Positions 1 to 7,190 of a stretch of 22,501 bases of DNA are shown here, one piece after another. The translations under genes and the position numbers were made by a program. The stretch lies in contig JANOTP010000212.1 in NCBI GenBank assembly GCA_031416415.1, positions 1-22,501 of the forward strand, in the 5' to 3' direction. The notes beneath the pieces were generated by a model. That model worked only from the letters and a program-made list of their open reading frames with translations. It did not search any database and was not told where the DNA came from. Position 1 is the stretch's first letter, and each line of letters opens with the position of its first letter. The DNA is from JANYCO01 sp031416415. GTDB taxonomy: Bacteria > Bacteroidota > Bacteroidia > Cytophagales > Cytophagaceae.

Positions 1-53
1 TGTATAAACAAACAGCCACAAGGATTGGCAAAAAAAATGAGAAAGAAAACTTT

Positions 54-74
54 GCTACGCAGAGACAGCGTAGC
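54..74 (-). terminator. possible terminator hairpin of the CHAT operon
   Basis: A perfect 7-bp inverted repeat (GCTACGC, 7-nt loop, GCGTAGC) lies about 110 nt past the stop codon of the last gene of the minus-strand operon. Read on the minus strand it is followed by a T-rich stretch (AAAGTTTTCTTTCTC, then a run of eight T). The T tract is not clean, so the terminator call is tentative. I see no gene in bases 1-183. Confidence 0.35.
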
Positions 75-183
75 TATTGACTTTCAAATCATTAATACCT
101 TAGGTTGACGGCTATGGAGCTTTTCTCCTGCAACATATTTCTACGCAGAACTACTGCACCCGCTGGCAAACATTTTAAATACC

Positions 184-930
184 TTAAAAATTATAAGAAT
201 AGCCAACCATGAAACTTATAACCCTATAATCAATTTGAAATGAATTTTCTAGATAAGATTCCGATTCCAAAATAGGATCATAAACAGTCACTTTAGTTTT
301 TTTATAATTTAGAGTACTATTTATAAAATCTGCATCCAGTATTATATTACTCCTAGTAGTTAGGTAAGTTTTAATTTGAAAACCAGCCATAGCGCACCAA
401 GTGGTAACGTTTGTTTTATCAAAAGTTGTTCGTGCTGAAAGAGAACCATTCATATACAGCTCAGCTTTTATATCAGGCAATGAGGATCTTATAATACCCA
501 CTCCAACCTTTGGCACAAAATAAATTCTTTTATTACCAAAGAGATCTAAATAATAACTAAAGCCTCCCAGCACTATTTTATTTTTGTATTTTTTACTAGT
601 GACAACATAATTTACAATCCCACCAGTTGCCTCTTCAAATATTTTTTCTGAGATATCACCAAATTCCTTTGTGTTATAGCCATTCACGGAATACCTAGTT
701 AAAAGCAAAAACTTAAGGCTTTTAAATACTGGCAATTCCGTCTGAATTCCTAAACAAAAATCGGGCATCGCAAAACCCGACTTTCCTTTATCAATATCTG
801 TGGAGGCGTAGGTCGACACTGGTAGGTTATATCCAATTTGTATCCCGACACTTCTGTTAAAATAATTTTGTGCACTAGCTGAAACTATGCAAAAGAAAAG
901 GCTTGCGACTATAAAGTATACTATTTTCAT
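184..930 (-). CDS. exported outer-membrane beta-barrel-like protein, last gene of CHAT operon
   Basis: A 248-residue protein with a clear N-terminal signal peptide (hydrophobic stretch ending ASAQ at about residue 21). The rest alternates short amphipathic strands with turn residues and ends in an aromatic residue (YSYNF), as expected of a Bacteroidota outer-membrane beta-barrel of about 8-10 strands. Its ATG overlaps the stop of the upstream lipoprotein gene by 4 bp (ATGA, 927-930), so the two are probably translationally coupled. It is the fourth and last gene of the operon that starts with the TPR-CHAT protease. No specific family is recognised; a structural or pore role at the outer membrane is inferred only from its shape and neighbours. 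Confidence 0.75.
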   Translation of the reverse strand: MKIVYFIVASLFFCIVSASAQNYFNRSVGIQIGYNLPVSTYASTDIDKGKSGFAMPDFCLGIQTELPVFKSLKFLLLTRYSVNGYNTKEFGDISEKIFEEATGGIVNYVVTSKKYKNKIVLGGFSYYLDLFGNKRIYFVPKVGVGIIRSSLPDIKAELYMNGSLSARTTFDKTNVTTWCAMAGFQIKTYLTTRSNIILDADFINSTLNYKKTKVTVYDPILESESYLENSFQIDYRVISFMVGYSYNF

Positions 931-1979
931 ATAGGAGTAACTGTTATATTAAATCCAGATTTAACAATTATTAAATCCAAGTTTATATTAGTATCAGGAT
1001 AAGCTGGAGGTGAAACAAATGTTTTTTCAAGTTCATATCGGAAGAAAGGATTGGCTTCGTAATAAATAACATATCTATATTTTATAGTATTTGAAACAGA
1101 AGGGAATGACGGAGAAAAATTTTCGTAATAATTATAACCTAAGTAATAATCGGAATTTATTTTAGAGGGATCAAACAGAATTGATTCAAAGGCATCTGTA
1201 TTCAGAGATTTTTGAATATCAGTTCCAGAAGCATAAAGATCCATATCAATAGCAGAAGACGTATAGTCCGGCGTGTTATCAACTAACCATTCCATATTCA
1301 CAACAAAGTCATTCAGTAGAGCACCCTTAACACTTACATCTATATTAAAAACCGATCCCATTGTAAAATCAGAATTACGAATAGTTGTAACAGGAAACTG
1401 AAGTAACCTGAAAGAATAAGTATTTTTTTGAATTTGGTAATCCAAGGTAGCAAAATAATTAACAAAGGTCTTCGAGGCAAGACTTGTATTATAAATAAAA
1501 CTCCCATTTATTGTTTGAGATTCAGCACCCTCACAGGTAATAGTAAACGTATACTCTATTGTTACCTTACCAGAAAGACTACTACCCAGGTACCCTAGAC
1601 CATTTACAGCTACGCCGATGTATTTTCTGGTATCATTAAGCTGAATAGGAGCTCTTGGAAAATCTATACTTTCAGATTTATTTAATTTTCCCAAAGAGGA
1701 GAGCAAAACGGGACTGCCTTTCCAATCGTTTGGTTTTGTAACATACGTCGATTGAAAAAATGAATTTTCAGTCATTTTGCTTGTATCACTCACATAGAGA
1801 TCACAATTAATATAATTATACCCATCTGAAAAACCATTTACCTTCCAGGTAAGTTCTACTTTCAAGCTTCTGTTAAAGCCGTCTACAAAGACAAAATGTT
1901 TCAGATCATTCTGGGGCTCTATCTTATCCTTTTTACATGAAAAAAGAAGCAAAAATATAAGTGGAAGAAACTTGTACAT
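927..1979 (-). CDS. lipoprotein with two similar halves, CHAT operon
   Basis: A 350-residue protein beginning with a short signal sequence and a lipobox (LLFSC, acylated Cys15), followed directly by KKDK. This marks a lipoprotein, possibly surface-exposed. The mature part looks all-beta and seems internally duplicated. Around residues 40-70 it reads ELTWKVNG, then NCDLYVSDT; around residues 225-255 it reads NMEWLVDN, then DMDLYASGTD. Each is followed by a Ser/Asn-rich stretch with aromatics. The gene starts 3 bp after the preceding beta-barrel gene and overlaps the next by 4 bp, so it belongs to the four-gene operon headed by the CHAT protease. I do not recognise the family. A surface ligand-binding or accessory role is possible but not shown. 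Confidence 0.75.
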   Translation of the reverse strand: MYKFLPLIFLLLFSCKKDKIEPQNDLKHFVFVDGFNRSLKVELTWKVNGFSDGYNYINCDLYVSDTSKMTENSFFQSTYVTKPNDWKGSPVLLSSLGKLNKSESIDFPRAPIQLNDTRKYIGVAVNGLGYLGSSLSGKVTIEYTFTITCEGAESQTINGSFIYNTSLASKTFVNYFATLDYQIQKNTYSFRLLQFPVTTIRNSDFTMGSVFNIDVSVKGALLNDFVVNMEWLVDNTPDYTSSAIDMDLYASGTDIQKSLNTDAFESILFDPSKINSDYYLGYNYYENFSPSFPSVSNTIKYRYVIYYEANPFFRYELEKTFVSPPAYPDTNINLDLIIVKSGFNITVTPI

Positions 1980-1982
1980 AAC

Positions 1983-2684
1983 TTAAATTTTTTTCGTCTT
2001 AAATTTATATAACCCAACCGAACAACCTACAAAAAAAACAGATGGTTTAATATCCAGAGATTTCATATAAGAATAAGTATACTCTTGCTTTTGTATAAGA
2101 GAATTAAAGGTATAAGTATACCCAACCATACAGTCTAGTCTTCCAAATAAGGTTAACGAAGCTGTTAAAGAATTATCAACTAAAATTTTATTTGGTGTAT
2201 CATACTGAAGTGGAGTTGAATATTTATCTCCTTTAATACGGGGAGAAGAGATCAGATAATTAAAGCCTGCTCTATACTGTACTGATAAATAATTGGTGAT
2301 GTAGTATTTAAAAGCAATTGGGACCGACACATAATGAAATTTAATAACATCATATTCATCATAGGCCTCTTTCCTAGTTATATTATCATTAAGATGATAG
2401 TCCCGTATATATGTCATAATATCACTGGAATACAAATCCCCTTCCTCTCCTAGCCCTGATGTAGAACCTGACATAAAATACCCGCGATAAAATAAGCCAA
2501 ATGAATAGGATTTATCAAAGCCTATTTTCTTTTCTACCTCTAAACCAGTGTAAATATTATTACCAACATAAATCGTTTTATTTTCAGGACTTCTTCCAAA
2601 AAACTCCAGACGGTATTTTAGAAATGACTGCGCTGACACTTTAAAGGAAAGCAAAACCAATACAATTATTATCTTCGTTTTCAT
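1983..2684 (-). CDS. exported outer-membrane beta-barrel-like protein, second gene of CHAT operon
   Basis: A 233-residue protein with a signal peptide (MKTKIIIVLVLLSFKVSAQ) followed by alternating beta-strand segments rich in Tyr, Phe and Gly. Examples are FGLFYRGYF near residue 63 and VSVPIAFKYYI near residue 119. The latter resembles the conserved strand of PorT-type outer-membrane beta-barrels (OMP_b-brl class). The ATG lies 2 bp after the CHAT gene stop, so it is co-transcribed with it. Function is unknown; an eight-strand barrel in the outer membrane is the simplest reading. Confidence 0.75.
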   Translation of the reverse strand: MKTKIIIVLVLLSFKVSAQSFLKYRLEFFGRSPENKTIYVGNNIYTGLEVEKKIGFDKSYSFGLFYRGYFMSGSTSGLGEEGDLYSSDIMTYIRDYHLNDNITRKEAYDEYDVIKFHYVSVPIAFKYYITNYLSVQYRAGFNYLISSPRIKGDKYSTPLQYDTPNKILVDNSLTASLTLFGRLDCMVGYTYTFNSLIQKQEYTYSYMKSLDIKPSVFFVGCSVGLYKFKTKKI

Positions 2685-2686
2685 TT

Positions 2687-5161
2687 CTAATAACCTTTAA
2701 TCACAAATGCTCCCCAATACTTTGGCTCCTTATATTCTTTCTTAATCTCCTGTTGGGCCAAATCAAATGCTTCAAAAACTGGAATTTTATTAAACAGGTT
2801 TATGTAAAATACTTTCATAAGTTTCGAAGTCACCTCATCGTCTACTTTGAATAGACTCATAATAATATAATTTACACCTGCTATCTGAAATGACCTTTGT
2901 AATCCCCATACCCCTTCACCATCGGTGGTCTCACCTAACCCAGTCTCACAAGCCGACAACACCACAAGATAAGTTTCGGACAAATTAAGACCAGATGCCT
3001 CATAGGCTGTAAGTAATCCATCTTCACTTTGATTCTTAGGAATTGTTAAGAGCAATCCTGAGTTCAGCATTGGATTATCATTGGAGTTTACCTCAAAAAA
3101 ACCATGTGTTGCAAAATGGATTACAGAAACGGACTCCAATTTTTTAACATTAATCTCATGGGCATCAGCTGACAAATAGGTATGGTACTTAACATCAGAA
3201 GGAAGATATTGCGTAATATAATTTATTTCCTTCTCCGTTCCTGGTAGATCCACAGGATTAGAAGATTTTGACCTTTTATAATAATCTGAATAACCAGAAA
3301 AATCAGGCCTTCCAAAAAAAGCAATATCCTTTATTTTATATTCCTTACCGGAAACTTTTAAAATTTCTTTTGGTGTAGTAATGTATCTGATCTTATATTT
3401 ATCATAAAGATAAGTACTATCATAAAGCGTGGAAATATTTATAAGATTATAAATCCCATCGGAACAAAAAATAATATTTTTCTTTTTTATGTATTTTTCA
3501 AAAACACCAAAATAAATTTCATAAAGCTTAGGAAGCATTTCATTAAACTTAACAGCATTTCGATAGGCTGTATAATACTTCCCATCCATCTCTTTGTCAT
3601 CAGCAAAACAAATTTCGAATTTTTTATTGTCATCGGATGTAATAAAATAGGCATAGCCATAATTACCTGAAAGGGTGATTTGTGTCACTGAATCTTTCCC
3701 TTTATTTTCCTTTACATATTTCAGCTCAGGTATGCTATACTTTAAAACATCCACCATCTGAAAGTCCTTTGGCACAGATTCTAATATTTCTTTCTGAGTT
3801 ATAATTTTCTCTTCTTTGATATCAAGCTTAGACAATAAGCGCTTTTCTATTATTTTAATACTATCAATCAAAATGGCGATAATTGAATTTGTTTTTCCAT
3901 TCTTATTTATAAAAAACGATAATTGATTTTTGAAGATCTTCATTTTTTTATAATCACGGATAATTGAGCTATCCTTGCTCGAGTAAATTTTATCGACAAA
4001 CTTCATAGAAGAGTTCAACAACGCCCCTTTTGTATTAATATTTAATTCATAAAGCTTTTTGATATCGGAGGCATTACTCACTTTTTTTAGATTATAGATA
4101 TAAAAAGCTTTTACATAATCAATAGAGAATTTATTAGCGTTGTAATAATATTCTCTTTCGTATTCGGAAAGAAAAGGAAGATTTTGATTCAATAAGGTAA
4201 AAAAAGCTATAGACGACTTGTCAAACTCTGCAGCAGCTGCGGATAGATTATCCATCGCCCAGTAAATAAGTCCTCTGCTTGCATATAGTCCAGGGTCTAC
4301 ATATCCTGTTTTTTGAATTTTCTTATCATAAATATTGATTGCTTTTGTATTCCATACTAAGGCATTTTCAAGATCAAAGAGATTTCGATAACTTTCAGAA
4401 ATAGTTTTTGCTGAATGAAGTAATCCAAAATTATTTTCACCCTTCCACCCTTTTGACCAGCGATGGTGATGGATACGTTCTCCTTTAAGTGCCAATTCCA
4501 ATGCTTTTTCAGCTTGCCCTTTCACAAGATATATTCTTGCAAGTTGCGTATACGAATCTGCCAGTTTATCATAATCAGAACCATCAAAATAATTATTTTT
4601 GATGAGCAGAATATATTTCCTATAAAAATATGCTGAACTATCAAGATCTTTTTTACTAAAATGATATTTTGCAATTGTATAATATGTTCTGTGCCCATAA
4701 GAAGAATACTTATTTATCTTATTCTTCCTAGAAACAAGATTTTTATCAAGTATCTTCTTAGACGCTTCAAATTCACCTGTTGATAATTTCAACTCGGCAA
4801 GAATATCATTCGCATTAAGCTGAATCTGTACAAGATCTTCACCAAACCCCGGAAGAGATTTATGACCCTCTACTATACTATCTACGGAATGAAAATATTT
4901 TACTGCTTTTGAAAGATCCCCCTTAGAAAAATTAATATCCCCCAGCAAATAATATACCCAAGTAGTACGCGTAAGATATACGCCTTTGTTCATACTCTTC
5001 TGATAAGTAGTTAACTGAGCAAGCTGATCAAAACAATATTTTTCTGCTGTGTTAAAATCAGATTTATTCACAAACCTGTACATTGACTTAATGCTATTAT
5101 TCTGGCTGTATCCGTAAATTGCAGTAAAAAACAGGACTACACTAAAAACGTATTTATACAT
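2687..5161 (-). CDS. exported TPR-CHAT domain protease-like protein
   Basis: An 824-residue protein, first gene of the operon. Residues 1-20 form a signal peptide ending YGYSQ, so the protein should act in the periplasm or at the cell surface. Residues about 35-330 hold helical pairs typical of TPR repeats (for example LGDINFSKGDLSKAVKYF near 73-90), followed by a longer helical region. The C-terminal part (about 560-824) is a CHAT domain, a caspase-like clan CD peptidase fold. The predicted dyad is His686 (HFATHG) and Cys738 (SACETG); I checked both codons, CAT at 3104-3106 and TGT at 2948-2950. The flanking GEGVWGL and SLFKVDDEVT segments are also typical of CHAT proteins. Both catalytic residues are present, so it may be an active protease. 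Substrate and trigger are unknown. It is encoded with two barrels and a lipoprotein, which points to an envelope role; no CRISPR, gasdermin or other defence gene is adjacent. Confidence 0.9.
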   Translation of the reverse strand: MYKYVFSVVLFFTAIYGYSQNNSIKSMYRFVNKSDFNTAEKYCFDQLAQLTTYQKSMNKGVYLTRTTWVYYLLGDINFSKGDLSKAVKYFHSVDSIVEGHKSLPGFGEDLVQIQLNANDILAELKLSTGEFEASKKILDKNLVSRKNKINKYSSYGHRTYYTIAKYHFSKKDLDSSAYFYRKYILLIKNNYFDGSDYDKLADSYTQLARIYLVKGQAEKALELALKGERIHHHRWSKGWKGENNFGLLHSAKTISESYRNLFDLENALVWNTKAINIYDKKIQKTGYVDPGLYASRGLIYWAMDNLSAAAAEFDKSSIAFFTLLNQNLPFLSEYEREYYYNANKFSIDYVKAFYIYNLKKVSNASDIKKLYELNINTKGALLNSSMKFVDKIYSSKDSSIIRDYKKMKIFKNQLSFFINKNGKTNSIIAILIDSIKIIEKRLLSKLDIKEEKIITQKEILESVPKDFQMVDVLKYSIPELKYVKENKGKDSVTQITLSGNYGYAYFITSDDNKKFEICFADDKEMDGKYYTAYRNAVKFNEMLPKLYEIYFGVFEKYIKKKNIIFCSDGIYNLINISTLYDSTYLYDKYKIRYITTPKEILKVSGKEYKIKDIAFFGRPDFSGYSDYYKRSKSSNPVDLPGTEKEINYITQYLPSDVKYHTYLSADAHEINVKKLESVSVIHFATHGFFEVNSNDNPMLNSGLLLTIPKNQSEDGLLTAYEASGLNLSETYLVVLSACETGLGETTDGEGVWGLQRSFQIAGVNYIIMSLFKVDDEVTSKLMKVFYINLFNKIPVFEAFDLAQQEIKKEYKEPKYWGAFVIKGY

Positions 5162-5552
5162 TACAATTCAAATGCAAAATTCTACCTACTGCAATGTACT
5201 TCATTGTCGTTCTATGATTAATATTAAATAATTGTTTGTCCATTAGCTTCTAACTTAACGTTAGACAAATGCTAACTTACTCAAATTAGGCGACTAATCA
5301 ACGATTTAGTATTTATAATTCAGAAAAGCTGGCAAGTTATTAACATACAGGATAGAAAATTAATTCTTGGTTGCCCACTGGCAAGTCTCTCTAATTGTGT
5401 CAGCTGGGGAATAATCAAATCTTATTATAAATATTAACAATATTTGGTAATAAAGAAACCAAAAAAACCATCCGCTATTACTATTCATTTACTTTTTTAA
5501 TACTAATTTAACACTTTAAAATCAGTTTCTATAAAATTCACTCGACGTTACT
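5162..5552. other. 391-bp divergent intergenic region, no gene
   Basis: This AT-rich spacer separates the minus-strand CHAT operon from the plus-strand beta-barrel gene, so it should carry two promoters firing outward. I found no exact TAnnTTTG box on either strand; AATATTTG near 5437-5444 on plus is the closest. A small perfect inverted repeat (TCTAAC, 5-nt loop, GTTAGA) lies at 5249-5265. It is enclosed by a second 6-bp complementary pair (TTTGTC 5235-5240 with GACAAA 5264-5269) that shares bases with the inner stem. I see no RNA gene or ORF. Confidence 0.5.
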
Positions 5553-6203
5553 ATGAACAAATCAATCATCATCTTACTTTCTTTACTATTATCTTTCTCA
5601 ACAGGATATTCTCAAACAAAATTTGGAATAAAAGCAGGAATGAATATCTCAAATGCACACTTTGAATTTAATTATTTAAGCAACTATACTAATAAAATAG
5701 CTTATAATGCAGGTGTATTGAGCGAAATTACAATTTCTAAATTATTTATTTTTAGACCTGAATTAATCTATTCAAAAAAAGGATTTGGGTTCCCCTCAGC
5801 AGGAACCAGTGGAAGCGGTAATTTAAATTATCATTACATAAACATGCCAGTACTTTTAGGAATTAAACCTATCAAACAACTATCTATTTTACTTGGACCA
5901 GAATTTGGCTACTTATTAAAAGCAATTTCTCGATTTGACAAAGTCAATCATGATGTTTCACAAAATTTTCAAAAAGTTGACTTAGGATTAAGTGCGGGAC
6001 TTTGTTATTATATTAAATCAAATTTTGCTGTAGAAATGAGGTATACAAAAGGATTCAACTTGCTACTTAAATCACTTACTTGGACGGACTCTAATGGAAA
6101 TTATTTAAGTACAACAAGAAGTGGCAATAACAGGCTCTTTCAAATAGGCTTTATTTATTACCCCTTTTTAAATAACTCAAAAAATCAATCACCTCCTAAA
6201 TAA
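5553..6203 (+). CDS. PorT-like outer-membrane beta-barrel protein
   Basis: A 216-residue protein with a signal peptide ending GYSQ at residue 20. It begins the mature part with KFGIKAGMNIS and has HYINMPVLLGI in the middle. Both are typical of the small eight-stranded outer-membrane beta-barrel family (OMP_b-brl_2 / PorT-like) that is abundant in Bacteroidota. Strand-like segments continue to YYPF near the C-terminus. It is divergent from the CHAT operon and its 3' end overlaps the convergent GIY-YIG gene by 8 bp (6196-6203). Its function cannot be told from sequence, since family members range from T9SS accessory proteins to unassigned porin-like barrels. Confidence 0.8.
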   Translation: MNKSIIILLSLLLSFSTGYSQTKFGIKAGMNISNAHFEFNYLSNYTNKIAYNAGVLSEITISKLFIFRPELIYSKKGFGFPSAGTSGSGNLNYHYINMPVLLGIKPIKQLSILLGPEFGYLLKAISRFDKVNHDVSQNFQKVDLGLSAGLCYYIKSNFAVEMRYTKGFNLLLKSLTWTDSNGNYLSTTRSGNNRLFQIGFIYYPFLNNSKNQSPPK

Positions 6204-6447
6204 ATCTTTTCTGAGAAAAGGCTTTCCCTGAGCCTGATTTAAGATATCGTTCAAATTCGAATGCCTTATATTTATCCGAAAAAGCAATACAGGTAATGAG
6301 ATTAAAAGGCAACCTAGACTTAGTATAACTCACTTCTCCTTTTTTATGACTATTCAACCTGTTTTTCAAATTAGAGGTACAGCCAGTATAAACAGTACCG
6401 TCCTTGCACTTTAATAAATAAACGTAATAAAATTTTGAAGTTTCCAT
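6196..6447 (-). CDS. small GIY-YIG nuclease domain protein
   Basis: An 83-residue protein that is little more than a GIY-YIG endonuclease domain. The two signature strands are YVY (residues 8-10) and YTG (20-22). Arg30 follows in LKNRLNSH, and Glu66 sits in AFEFERYLK, the positions expected for the catalytic Arg and the metal-binding Glu. It resembles the free-standing short GIY-YIG proteins of Bacteroidota (YhbQ/UPF0213-like size) and lacks the extra domains of UvrC or intron-homing enzymes. Its start lies 28 nt downstream of the second structured repeat, which follows the tmRNA gene on the same strand. It may therefore be expressed from a transcript reading through that cluster. A role in mobility of the repeat is an inference. 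The gene is complete, with no frameshift. Confidence 0.88.
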   Translation of the reverse strand: METSKFYYVYLLKCKDGTVYTGCTSNLKNRLNSHKKGEVSYTKSRLPFNLITCIAFSDKYKAFEFERYLKSGSGKAFSQKRFI

Positions 6448-6475
6448 AAATAAAAATTTAGTTAAAAAAATTTAA

Positions 6476-6571
6476 GTGGAGATTCTCCACCTTAGCCCAA
6501 CGACAAAGGCTATAATAAAAAAGGTCGTTTAAAATTACAGCCCTCCTACGCTGAAGCTTCGGAGGGCGATG
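6476..6571 (-). repeat. 96-nt structured repeat, copy 1 (upstream of GIY-YIG gene)
   Basis: The unit matches copy 2 (6604-6699) over exactly 96 nt with no gaps and 14 mismatches by my count (about 85%). On the plus strand it starts with a perfect 15-nt palindrome (GTGGAGATTCTCCAC, 6476-6490) and a 21-nt block identical in both copies. A variable AT-rich middle follows, then a hairpin with stem GCCCTCC (6540-6546) and GGAGGGC (6561-6567), and GATG. Internal pairings AGCC/GGCT and AACGAC/GTCGTT (6499-6504 with 6524-6529) add further possible stems. Confidence 0.9.
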
Positions 6572-6603
6572 CCCCATAACTTCTTTGAAGTAGTCAATCA
6601 CGA

Positions 6604-6699
6604 GTGGACAGTGTCCACCTTAGCCCAACGACAAAGGCTTTTATAAAAATCGTTGTATAAATCAACGGCCCTCCTACGCTAAAGCTTCGGAGGGCGATG
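6604..6699 (-). repeat. 96-nt structured repeat, copy 2 (abuts tmRNA 3' end)
   Basis: This copy has the same architecture as copy 1, with starts 128 nt apart. The 15-nt palindrome GTGGACAGTGTCCAC (6604-6618) differs from copy 1 at both paired positions 6 and 10 (G-C replaced by C-G) and at the central base, so the palindrome is preserved. The terminal hairpin is GCCCTCC (6668-6674) with GGAGGGC (6689-6695). Read on the minus strand, the unit starts with CATC, whose CA is the last two bases of the encoded tmRNA CCA end (6698-6700). The repeat therefore begins exactly at the tmRNA 3' terminus. Confidence 0.9.
6645..6667 (-). terminator. possible tmRNA terminator inside repeat copy 2
   Basis: Read on the minus strand, a 5-bp stem (CGTTG, 7-nt loop, CAACG) is followed at once by ATTTTT. 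It lies about 30 nt past the tmRNA CCA end, next to the strong GCCCTCC/GGAGGGC stem. Copy 1 has a run of six T at the matching place but no equivalent stem. The stem is short, so this is only a candidate. Confidence 0.4.
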
Positions 6700-7066
6700 G
6701 TGGAGCTGCAGGGATTCGAACCCTGGTCCAGACAAGATAAATAATGGGCTTTCTACATGCTTATTCTTTGTTTGTTGTCGGGAGCACGCAGAACAAAGAC
6801 ACTCAACGTACACCTTAGATATTGGTTTCTCATTCTAGTGACAACATCATACACTAAAACCAGTTTCCCTTACGACACCTCTATATCAGCTCCGGGAAAC
6901 GGGGAACCGAGAGATGCTTGCAATTGCGAAATACCTAGATTAAGCAGCAAGGGCATAAGATTGCTCTTCGCCAATTATAGTTGTGAAAGTTTTATTTCCG
7001 GGTAATACTAACAACACCCGACATGCTTACACACTTTTACACATGCTGTCAATTCCGGTCAGCCCC
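6698..7066 (-). ncRNA. ssrA: transfer-messenger RNA (tmRNA)
   Basis: This 369-nt RNA rescues ribosomes stalled on broken mRNAs, acting as tRNA-Ala and then as a short mRNA together with SmpB. The 5' end reads GGGGCUGACCGGAAUUGACAG (minus strand from 7066, first 20 nt diagnostic). The 3' end carries a T-arm GGGTTCGAATCCC and CAGCTCC-A-CCA. The 7-bp acceptor stem GGGGCUG/CAGCUCC pairs fully with one G-U, and CCA is encoded. The tag frame runs 6972 down to 6940: GGC GAA GAG CAA TCT TAT GCC CTT GCT GCT TAA, giving GEEQSYALAA, close to known Bacteroidota tags ending YALAA. The 3' end abuts a 96-nt structured repeat. A plus-strand ORF that could be drawn here (6757-7005) is a shadow. Confidence 0.97.
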
Positions 7067-7079
7067 ATGTTGTATGTTT

Positions 7080-7148
7080 AAAGTTTAAGGTTCAAAGTTT
7101 AAGGTTTAGGGTAAAATAATTGGATTTAACTTTTAACTTTTAACTTTC
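7080..7148. repeat. short AT-rich tandem repeats upstream of ssrA
   Basis: Two copies of AAAGTTTAAGG (7080-7090, 7094-7104; period 14) are followed by three copies of AACTTTT or near it (7128-7148; period 7). They lie between the tmRNA 5' end and the candidate promoters at 7156-7175. Simple repeats of this composition are common between genes in Bacteroidota; no function is claimed. Confidence 0.6.
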
Positions 7149-7155
7149 TACTTTT

Positions 7156-7163
7156 TACCTTTG
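7156..7163 (+). promoter_or_regulatory. candidate -7 box TACCTTTG for the DUF481-like gene
   Basis: This is an exact match to the Bacteroidota -7 consensus TAnnTTTG, 27 nt before the ATG at 7191. Transcription would start near 7170. That rules out the alternative upstream TTG start at 7161 and supports ATG 7191. No clear -33 TTG is present at the right distance. Confidence 0.4.
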
Positions 7164-7167
7164 AGTA

Positions 7168-7175
7168 CAAATATA
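7168..7175 (-). promoter_or_regulatory. candidate -7 box TATATTTG for ssrA
   Basis: On the minus strand this is an exact TAnnTTTG match, placing a start near 7161, about 95 nt before the mature tmRNA 5' end (7066), which would then be trimmed by RNase P. It lies 4 bp from the plus-strand box at 7156-7163 and faces it. No convincing -33 element is seen. Confidence 0.35.
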
Positions 7176-7190
7176 GCAAAACTTACCATA

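Noticed and set aside
2687..5161. TPR-CHAT as a type III-E CRISPR Craspase component
   Set aside because: The protein has a signal peptide, and no Cas gene or CRISPR array is in the window.
5235..5269. Nested inverted repeats in the CHAT/beta-barrel intergenic region as a riboswitch or operator
   Set aside because: Stems are only 6 bp, share bases with each other, and lie in AT-rich sequence; no recognisable class, so only noted in the intergenic entry.
6757..7005. 82-codon plus-strand ORF
   Set aside because: It lies entirely inside the tmRNA gene on the opposite strand and resembles no protein; it is a shadow.
7161..7190. TTG start ten codons upstream of the DUF481-like gene
   Set aside because: It would put ten polar residues before the signal peptide and overlaps the candidate -7 box; ATG 7191 is better.
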